The notes under the pieces are model-generated. The model ran no database searches. It was given only the letters and a program-made list of their open reading frames with translations, and had not been told where the DNA came from. From Clostridiales bacterium UBA1316 (GTDB taxonomy: Bacteria; Bacillota; Clostridia; Oscillospirales; Oscillospiraceae), in NCBI GenBank assembly GCA_002307055.1, contig DBTM01000012.1, positions 1,271 to 54,977 of the forward strand: 53,707 nt of DNA, written 5' to 3'. The translations under genes and the position numbers were made by a program. Below, piece after piece: positions 49,020 through 53,707 of the stretch. Positions within the stretch are counted from its first letter, which is position 1. Each line of letters starts with the position of its first letter.

Positions 49020-49457
49020 TTAATATTTAGGCGGCAATTTAACTGCGACGATCTTTTTATAGTCCTCAAATATCTGCGCACTGTCGGCGTGAAGCATCAT
49101 CCACTTACCGGTTTTCATGTAATCTCCGGCCTTGCGGTATAAATCAGCCGTATACTCGGATAATTCGGGCAGGATTCGCTCCATCTCCGCGTTAAGCTTA
49201 TAATTGACGATAATCATCACTTTAAAGGCGTCTTCATGCGGATACCAGGTCCCAAAGGCCTGCCCGCTTTTTTGGAACTTAATGTTCCAGCCGGGCATGC
49301 CGCTGCATCCGCTGTACATCAGCTTGGGCTTAGCCTTATAAGCCGTTTCAAAATAGGAGATGAGCGAGAGCCACAATTCTTTTACCGTGCCGACATAATC
49401 GGCGATTTCCTCAAATGTGGGTTCTTTGTCGCTGTGGAATAGTTCATGCCATTTCAT
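49020..49457 (-). CDS. DUF3788-like protein
   Basis: 145 residues. The pattern LMYSGCSGMPGWNIKFQKSG followed by FGTWYPHEDAFKVMIIVNYKL resembles small proteins of the DUF3788 type, which are common in Firmicutes and Bacteroidetes and have no known function. There is no signal peptide or membrane segment. GAGGGGGGG precedes the ATG at 49457; an upstream start in frame is less likely. Single-gene unit. Confidence 0.65.
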   Translation of the reverse strand: MKWHELFHSDKEPTFEEIADYVGTVKELWLSLISYFETAYKAKPKLMYSGCSGMPGWNIKFQKSGQAFGTWYPHEDAFKVMIIVNYKLNAEMERILPELSEYTADLYRKAGDYMKTGKWMMLHADSAQIFEDYKKIVAVKLPPKY

Positions 49458-49614
49458 AAGTTTACCCCCCCTCAAAATTCTGTTCTTCCATAATCGATAC
49501 CATTAAGCATGCTTACTAATAATGCCTATATAAGCTGCTGTCTACAATATAACACATCTGCATTATAAATCCAGCAAGCGGCGGTATAAAAAGTCAAAGC
49601 GCCCGAAGTATACC

Positions 49615-49660
49615 AGAAGGGGCGATTCTTGCGGTATTAACCGTAAAAATCGCCCCTTCT
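49615..49660 (-). terminator. Hairpin after the 81-residue protein gene
   Basis: AGAAGGGGCGATT (49615-49627) and AATCGCCCCTTCT (49648-49660) pair around 20 bases that themselves contain a small stem (GCGGTATTAACCGT). It is downstream of the gene on the minus strand. The T-run is weak. Confidence 0.7.
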
Positions 49661-49679
49661 GATTTTGCTGTATTTTCTT

Positions 49680-49925
49680 TTATGCGGGGATACCAAGTTG
49701 GCTAAGATCAGCCGTACCGTTGTTTTCGGCAAGTATGCGCAGACCGGCTTCTTTCGCTTCAGCGGCGAAGGTTTCATAATCGGCAGGCGTTGTGATAACG
49801 AGCAGCTGGCGGACACTGTCTTCTACGATGGTATTCATCGAGTCCTTCATGAAACGGGGTATGCTCAGCGCATCAAACGGCGAAACCTTCTGATTGTTAA
49901 GTTCGACATAATTGTTTTTATACAT
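49680..49925 (-). CDS. Small protein of a tandem pair, copy A (unknown function)
   Basis: 81 residues, MYKNNYVELNNQKVSPFDA to the C-terminus QLGIPA. No signal peptide, cysteine or membrane segment; an alpha-helical stretch rich in Ala/Glu lies at about 50-68 (DYETFAAEAKEAGLRI). It is nearly identical to copy B (50260-50508), differing in about seven positions. GGAGG is nine bases before the ATG. I do not recognise the family. The strong conservation of sequence and of the leader suggests recent duplication of a unit that is transcribed on its own. Confidence 0.65.
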   Translation of the reverse strand: MYKNNYVELNNQKVSPFDALSIPRFMKDSMNTIVEDSVRQLLVITTPADYETFAAEAKEAGLRILAENNGTADLSQLGIPA

Positions 49926-49943
49926 AATTTGCAGCCTCCATGT

Positions 49944-50095
49944 TTGTTAAATTTTTTTAAACTTTATGTTAATTAACCAAATTTCAATGTTTCTTTATGT
50001 TTATAATATACTACAATGTTTACCATTATGCTATATACAAAGTGATGATAATTTAGGTAAATACGGTACCTAATTAAATCAATATCACAACAAAT
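49944..50095 (-). promoter_or_regulatory. Conserved leader of copy A
   Basis: This A+T-rich stretch is repeated, with small changes, upstream of copy B (about 50526-50680). Shared blocks read, on the minus strand, ATCATCACTTTGTATATAG and TGTAGTATATTATAAACATA. No canonical -35/-10 pair fits both copies, so another sigma factor or an activator is likely. Its conservation outside the coding part indicates function or recent duplication. Confidence 0.55.
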
Positions 50096-50166
50096 GCACA
50101 AAAGCCGTTTGTTTGCTTTCCCACAGCCAGCAGTTCACCGTTAAACGCTTACCCTCTCATGGCGCG

Positions 50167-50200
50167 AAAAAGCCCTGACTTACTCAAAATCAGGGCTTTT
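50167..50200 (-). terminator. Terminator of copy B
   Basis: AAAAGCCCTGA and TCAGGGCTTTT pair around 11 bases. On the minus strand it ends in TTTTT (50167-50171). It separates the two copies, which are therefore separate transcripts. Confidence 0.85.
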
Positions 50201-50259
50201 ATCGTTCGTGTTTTATTTGGATGCATTTTGTAGGCTGAGTCATAATTAACACCCTAGCC

Positions 50260-50508
50260 TTATGCGGGGATACCAAGCTGGCTGATATCCAGAGCTGTGT
50301 CGCTGTTTTCAGCGAGTGCGCGCAGACCGGCTTCTTTTGCTTCGGCGGCGAAGGTTTCATAATCGGCAGGCGTTGTGATGATGAGCAGCTGGCGGACACT
50401 GTCTTCAACTATGGTATTCATATAGTCTTTCATGAAACGGGGTATTGACAGCGCGTCAAACGGGGAAACCTTCTGATTGTTAAGTTCGACATAATTGTTT
50501 TTATACAT
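50260..50508 (-). CDS. Small protein of a tandem pair, copy B (unknown function)
   Basis: 82 residues, nearly identical to copy A; the differences are Ser/Tyr at 29, Val/Ile at 43, Ile/Ala at 64 and a small change with one insertion around 69-74. The first 28 residues are unchanged. AGGAGG is nine bases before the ATG, at the same spacing as in copy A. Its own terminator and its own copy of the leader follow. Function unknown; high similarity in both copies argues for a dosage effect or young duplication. Confidence 0.65.
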   Translation of the reverse strand: MYKNNYVELNNQKVSPFDALSIPRFMKDYMNTIVEDSVRQLLIITTPADYETFAAEAKEAGLRALAENSDTALDISQLGIPA

Positions 50509-50525
50509 AATACTTTACCTCCTAA

Positions 50526-50680
50526 TTTGTTAAATATTTTTAAACTTTGTGTTAAATAGCCAAAATTTAAAATCTATTTATGTTTATAATATACTACATC
50601 CTTTACCACAATACTATATACAAAGTGATGATTATTCTGGTAAATAAGTCAGTTTATTAAATCAATATCACAATAAATAC
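50526..50680 (-). promoter_or_regulatory. Conserved leader of copy B
   Basis: The counterpart of 49944-50095. The blocks CAAAGTGATGATTATT and TTTATGTTTATAATATACTA (plus strand) recur in the same order and spacing. The remaining gap up to the XRE gene holds only a hairpin. Confidence 0.55.
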
Positions 50681-50734
50681 CAAAAATAATCTTGTGGCCT
50701 CGTTATTGCTCAATCACCTCATCATAAAATACTT

Positions 50735-50772
50735 CTCCCGCATTTACACTCATGTTAACGTAAATGCGGGAG
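50735..50772 (-). terminator. Terminator of the second XRE gene
   Basis: CTCCCGCATTTAC (50735-50747) and GTAAATGCGGGAG (50760-50772) pair around 12 bases. It is downstream of the XRE gene on the minus strand. The T content behind it is moderate. Confidence 0.7.
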
Positions 50773-50825
50773 AGTATAGTATTGAATCCTGATATAATTC
50801 TGCTTGAAATGACCGCGACGCGTGT

Positions 50826-51821
50826 TTACTCGGCCTCTTTTGCCAGTGCGATAAAGTCCGCTCTGTCACGAAGCGCATCAAAGTCAGGTGAAGTGAGACG
50901 GGCGCGGAATGCTTCAGCAAGAACGAGCTCGGCTGCCGATGTGTCGAACGTCAATCTGTCAAAAATCGGCGCGGTATAGGGGAGCTTTCCTTTGAGCTTT
51001 CCGCGCTGCTGAGTGTATTGAAGCGCTTTTTGCAGCATTTCCACTGCCTCGCCTAATCGGTTTTCAGCGATAAGCAGCTTTGCGCGGCGTTGGCAGATAC
51101 CCATCAAGCTGCCATAATAATCAAGATAATTACCGTCGCTGAAAATCAGATTGATTATATCCTCCGCTGCCTGAAGGGAAGCATAGCTGTTGCAGCCGAG
51201 CATTTCGCGGACAAGCTTTTGCAGAGCCTCTTCGGTCAGCTTTTGGCAATGCTTTTGCAGCTCTTCGCCGGTCAGGCAATGCTTGAGCAGAAGATCTCTG
51301 TCCGGCTGATTCTGGGCATATGTTCTGGCTTCGTCATACTGCCCGAGTTCAGAAAGCACCAAAACAAGCATACCGACGGCATCAAATTCGGGATATTCGG
51401 CGATGAGGGCTTTATAATGCCGGACCGAGCGCTCTAAATATTCTCGTTTCAGCGCCTCATCGGGTGTATTTTTTCCGCAGAAGAATTCATCACAGGCGCG
51501 CCTGTATAAAAATATCTGGTCGTGCGGATATTCCTTCAACGCTTCTTCGGATACCCTGAGCGTTTCGAGTTCACCGAGCCGCACGGCGTTTTGCCACAGG
51601 CTTTCCAGCTCGGCGCGGTGATCCGTGTATCCTAAAAGATCATCCGTGCTGACATGGAATTGTTTCGCAAGCGGAATAATCAGCGACAGGTCAGGTATGG
51701 CAGCTCCGGTTTCCCATTTACTCACCGCTTGGTAAGAAACACCCAGGCTTTCCGCCAGCTTTTCCTGAGTCAGACCGCTTTTTTTGCGTAATTCCTTAAG
51801 TCTGAGCCCGAAATCATTCAT
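50826..51821 (-). CDS. XRE-type regulator with TPR-like C-terminus (2)
   Basis: 331 residues. The helix-turn-helix is LRLKELRKKSGLTQEKLAESLGVSYQAVSKWETGAAIPDLSLI. It is followed by a helical, repeat-rich domain (for example AALIAEYPEFDAVGML-like units and QRRAKLLIAENRLGEAVEML). It has the same architecture as the regulator at 41.7-42.8 kb but only moderate similarity. It has its own promoter, with a hairpin over the -35. Target unknown. Confidence 0.88.
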   Translation of the reverse strand: MNDFGLRLKELRKKSGLTQEKLAESLGVSYQAVSKWETGAAIPDLSLIIPLAKQFHVSTDDLLGYTDHRAELESLWQNAVRLGELETLRVSEEALKEYPHDQIFLYRRACDEFFCGKNTPDEALKREYLERSVRHYKALIAEYPEFDAVGMLVLVLSELGQYDEARTYAQNQPDRDLLLKHCLTGEELQKHCQKLTEEALQKLVREMLGCNSYASLQAAEDIINLIFSDGNYLDYYGSLMGICQRRAKLLIAENRLGEAVEMLQKALQYTQQRGKLKGKLPYTAPIFDRLTFDTSAAELVLAEAFRARLTSPDFDALRDRADFIALAKEAE

Positions 51822-51878
51822 TGCAGCTTATCACCGTTTCTTCTGTTTAAGTTTACGACTTTATACATCTATGTTTCA

Positions 51879-51907
51879 ATTATATTCCAATAACACAGCA
51901 AGCACAA
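51879..51907 (-). promoter_or_regulatory. Promoter of the second XRE gene
   Basis: On the minus strand TTGTGC (51902-51907), 17 bases, TATAAT (51879-51884), about 58 bases before the start codon. The -35 lies inside the perfect inverted repeat AGCACAATCA / TGATTGTGCT (51901-51929), a likely operator, perhaps autoregulatory. Confidence 0.65.
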
Positions 51908-51929
51908 TCACGCTTTTTATGATTGTGCT
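51901..51929. repeat. 10-bp inverted repeat over the XRE promoter
   Basis: AGCACAATCA and TGATTGTGCT pair perfectly around nine bases. The overlap with the -35 suggests a repressor site rather than a terminator. Confidence 0.6.
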
Positions 51930-52031
51930 CAACCGGTGTTTGAGTTTTGGATTCTCGGTGCAGTTACGTGTAATGACCCAAGCTGAGTTTTTAATATTAC
52001 AATTTGATTCTAATGCGCTTTCAACGCATCT

Positions 52032-52196
52032 TTATCTTTTACTGTTCTGCATGATGATAGTGTCGTTGTTTTCAGTTATCCTCTTGTCAATAAGCGCTCC
52101 GCTTTCCCCTTCATGTTCCGCACTATCTATCTGGCGGTAGCCATTGCCACAGCAATGTTTTGTGCTTTCTTTCTTCTCGACTTCGGTAACTTTCAT
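52032..52196 (-). pseudogene. Truncated group II intron-encoded protein (LtrA-like N-terminus)
   Basis: 54 residues, MKVTEVEKKESTKHCCGNGY then RQIDSAEHEGESGALIDKRI and a stop after QNSKR. The start has GAGGAGG at the proper distance. The DSAEHEG-like stretch is what intron-encoded reverse transcriptases often show before their RT domain. The RT domain is missing: the frame ends at a TAA and the following sequence shows no RT motifs. A pseudogene. Confidence 0.6.
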
Positions 52197-52594
52197 TTAC
52201 TCACACCTCCTCGGGTTCAACCCTTCACGATGCCGTCGACTGCATCGCTACTATGGTCTCGGCTGACTTCTCACAGCGAGTTTTGCTCCATGCTTCATAC
52301 TTCGTTTCCACATGTCTGTGAGATCTCCCCAGGTAAGAACGCAATCTTTCCCTCCATGTACCCGACATATTTACAACATCTGTTTCCGAATAGCTATTGG
52401 GCTTTGGCATGTACGGCAGTCTTACCCACAGATATTGCCTGATATGTTTCCTGTTCGTCAGGGCAGAGGTTTGCCTACACCTGCCTTCAGATTCCACCTC
52501 GCGATGGACACCCTTGGTGTTCAGCTGTGTGCTTGCCGCTATTAGGCTGCACTCGGGACTTGCACCCGTTAGATTGCGCCCATGCTGGGCGCAC
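52032..52594 (-). mobile_element. 5' fragment of a group II intron
   Basis: The minus strand from 52594 reads GTGCGCCCAGCATGGGCGCA, the typical GUGCG start of bacterial group II introns, then AACGGGTGCAAGTCCCGAGT, a domain I block. About 400 bases later an encoded-protein start appears (next entry). The reverse transcriptase body and domains V/VI are not seen in the window: the downstream flank is the XRE control region. The intron is thus a decayed 5' remnant. Its 5' end lies right behind the tRNA terminator, an insertion pattern known from some intron classes. Confidence 0.75.
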
Positions 52595-52599
52595 AGTTG

Positions 52600-52636
52600 A
52601 AAAAGGCACTGATTGTGTTACAATCAGTGCCTTTTT
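52600..52636. terminator. Terminator of the tRNA operon
   Basis: AAAAAGGCACTGATTG pairs with CAATCAGTGCCTTTTT around TGTTA. It has T-runs on both strands and lies directly downstream of tRNA-Tyr on the minus strand. The group II intron fragment begins six bases beyond it. Confidence 0.9.
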
Positions 52637-52638
52637 TT

Positions 52639-52724
52639 TGGTGGAGGAGGGTGGATTCGAACCACCGAAGCTGGTAAGCAACAGATTTACAGTCTGCCCC
52701 CTTTGGCCACTCGGGAACTCCTCC
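52639..52724 (-). tRNA. tRNA-Tyr (GTA)
   Basis: 86 bases with acceptor GGAGGAG/CTCCTCC, discriminator A and an encoded CCA end. The anticodon GTA is at 52688-52690 in the loop CTGTAAATC. A long variable arm (class II) and GGTTCGAATCC T-arm are present. Confidence 0.95.
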
Positions 52725-52895
52725 GCGTCGTCGCAGACGTCGCTAAGTCTCGCGTCCGTGGATCACGAACGCTCGCTCGCTATGTCGCTCCGCCTTTCCG
52801 ATTCAAACCCGCTACGCTGGGCTTCGAATCGGGGAAAGAACGCGTTGTCTGCGTTAAATTGTAACCGCGTCGCGGCTTATGCGGCGACGACGAAG
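52725..52895. repeat. Palindrome-rich spacer between the two tRNAs
   Basis: 171 bases without a gene. It holds a hairpin of CCGATTCAAACCCGC and GCGTAGCGGG-type sequence next to GGGCTTCGAATCGG, which resembles duplicated T-arm sequence, and G+C-rich stretches CGTCGTCGC and GCGACGACG at its two ends. It looks like an inserted repeat within the tRNA operon. Confidence 0.5.
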
Positions 52896-52968
52896 AGCTG
52901 GTGGACGGAATCGAACCCCCGACCTGCTGATTACAAATCAGCTGCTCTACCTGCTGAGCTACACCAGC
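52896..52968 (-). tRNA. tRNA-Thr (TGT)
   Basis: 73 bases, acceptor GCTGGTG/CACCAGC with discriminator T and no encoded CCA. D arm GCTCAGCAGGTAGAGC, anticodon arm with TGT in CTGATTTGTAATCAG, T arm GGGGGTTCGATTCCG. It is first in the tRNA operon. Confidence 0.95.
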
Positions 52969-52993
52969 ACACCCCTTGCCGTCAATGAGAATA

Positions 52994-53022
52994 ATAATAG
53001 CAAAAGCATCTGTTATTGTCAA
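52994..53022 (-). promoter_or_regulatory. Promoter of the tRNA operon
   Basis: On the minus strand TTGACA (53017-53022), 17 bases, TATTAT (52994-52999), 26 bases before tRNA-Thr. A near-perfect housekeeping promoter. Confidence 0.88.
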
Positions 53023-53130
53023 TAAAAAGTTTTACCTATTGTTGCTCACTATCCGGTTTTTATTCAATACCCCATATCGTACCCATATCTCTCATTTTTT
53101 TGGAGTTTCTCTTTTTTTATTCATATTCGT

Positions 53131-53140
53131 GTGCTATAAT
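53131..53140 (+). promoter_or_regulatory. Extended -10 promoter of secA
   Basis: GTGCTATAAT: a perfect TATAAT (53135-53140) with the TGn extension. The -35 region is a T-run without consensus, as is common for extended -10 promoters. The start codon is 37 bases downstream. Confidence 0.6.
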
Positions 53141-53177
53141 ACTTTAGTTATATTAATATAAACCGAAAGGCTGTCTT

Positions 53178-53707
53178 ATGTTTAAAGAAATGGTGAACAA
53201 GGTTTTCGGCACCCACAGTGCGCGGGAACTGAAGGCTATAGCCCCGATTATCAATAAAATTGAGTCACTCGAGGATGAATACAAGAAGCTTACCGACGAG
53301 GCGCTTCGAGCCAAAACAGACGAATTCAAAAAACGCCTGAGTGACGGCGAGACGCTTGATGACATTCTGCCGGAAGCATTCGCTACGGTACGTGAGGCTG
53401 CCGACCGTGTTATTGGCGAACGGTTTTATAAGGTCCAGCTTGTCGGCGGCATCGTCCTCCATCAGGGGCGTATCGCTGAGATGAAGACCGGTGAAGGCAA
53501 AACCGAAACTGCTGTTTTGTCGTCTTACTTGAACGCACTCGCCGGAAAAGGCGTACACATCGTGACGGTTAACGATTATCTTGCCCGGCGCGACAGCGAG
53601 AACATGGGCCGGATTCATCATTTTCTGGGTCTTACCGTCGGCTTGATTGTTCATGGGCTGTCGAGCGCGGAGCGCCGTGATGCGTATGCAGCCGATATTA
53701 CCTACGG
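53178..53707 (+). CDS. secA: Preprotein translocase ATPase SecA (partial)
   Basis: The first 176 residues are seen; the gene runs off the window. It starts MFKEMVNKVFGTHSARELK, continues DEYKKLTDEALRAKTDEFKKRL, and reaches the first nucleotide-binding domain: RFYKVQLVGGIVLHQGRIAEMKTGEGKTETAV is the Walker A region, then GVHIVTVNDYLARRD (conserved motif). It drives secreted proteins through SecYEG. The second residue after the Walker A Lys-Thr is Glu where many SecA have Leu, a small variation. The ATG follows GAAAGG. Confidence 0.95.
   Translation, partial: MFKEMVNKVFGTHSARELKAIAPIINKIESLEDEYKKLTDEALRAKTDEFKKRLSDGETLDDILPEAFATVREAADRVIGERFYKVQLVGGIVLHQGRIAEMKTGEGKTETAVLSSYLNALAGKGVHIVTVNDYLARRDSENMGRIHHFLGLTVGLIVHGLSSAERRDAYAADITY

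Noticed and set aside
49944..50680. Sporulation sigma F/G promoters in the leaders of the small-protein pair
   Set aside because: GTATA and GGTAAA elements occur but with a spacing of about 9 bases instead of about 15, so they do not form a consensus promoter.
52527..52988. Open frames across the tRNA region
   Set aside because: They run through two well-formed tRNA genes and a terminator.
1..53707. CRISPR array, rRNA operon or complete prophage
   Set aside because: No regularly spaced direct repeats, no rRNA sequence and no phage structural or integrase gene were found.

Overview
The window looks like a chromosome segment of an anaerobic, low-to-mid G+C Gram-positive bacterium of the class Clostridia, probably of the Oscillospiraceae type. 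The clues are strong AGGAGG ribosome binding sites, sigma-A promoters of TTGACA/TATAAT form, a T-box leader, an SLH-domain L,D-transpeptidase, an LCP cell-wall enzyme, a NlpC/P60 hydrolase, a glycyl radical enzyme and several flavin/Fe-S oxidoreductases. No rRNA, CRISPR array or phage module is visible. The species assignment is inference.

Layout. 1-3.1 kb (minus): a cut-off two-domain Old Yellow Enzyme-type reductase, then both subunits of an AcnX-type dehydratase. 3.3-9.3 kb: PQ-loop-like membrane protein, CorA, acyl-ACP thioesterase, zinc-ribbon protein, MFS transporter, nitroreductase and a one-domain OYE, with two repeat elements between them. 9.6-17.6 kb: cell-wall enzymes (SLH/L,D-transpeptidase and SH3/NlpC-P60), an A+T-rich two-gene ATPase/DUF4276-like module that looks like a transferred defence cassette, cysteine synthase, a thioesterase and a ketopantoate-reductase-family enzyme. 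17.8-22.7 kb (minus): a complete branched-chain amino acid ABC transporter, livK-H-M-G-F. 23.1-25 kb: a 47-residue acidic protein, then a T-box leader (best read as alanine-specific) controlling an AlaA-type alanine aminotransferase. 25-30 kb (minus): GNAT enzyme, esterase, glycyl radical enzyme and DedA protein.

30.1-37.7 kb (minus) is an envelope and cyclic-di-GMP region: LCP enzyme, HD-GYP phosphodiesterase, ATP-grasp enzyme, polysaccharide deacetylase, PHP hydrolase and an EAL-sensor-GGDEF protein. The last starts immediately behind a terminator hairpin. A LysR regulator then diverges from purA across a perfect palindrome, followed by a ferredoxin-type aldo/keto reductase and an XRE/TPR regulator.

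43.0-47.3 kb (minus) is the most unusual part: five genes encoding four related cupin domains (one gene is a double cupin, and two carry a four-cysteine tail) followed by two MoaF-family calycin proteins. One of the MoaF genes appears to lack an AUG where homology predicts its start. 47.4-53.7 kb holds small housekeeping and accessory genes (GNAT, two Nudix, a DUF3788-like protein), a tandem pair of nearly identical 81/82-residue proteins of unknown function with duplicated leaders, a second XRE/TPR regulator, a 5' fragment of a group II intron sitting behind a tRNA terminator, tRNA-Tyr and tRNA-Thr, and the start of secA.

Functional links: the branched-chain amino acid importer, AlaA and cysteine synthase point to amino acid metabolism. 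The OYE enzymes, nitroreductase, glycyl radical enzyme, AcnX and the cupin/MoaF cluster suggest anaerobic processing of unusual, perhaps aromatic or plant-derived, compounds, but no substrate can be named from sequence alone.
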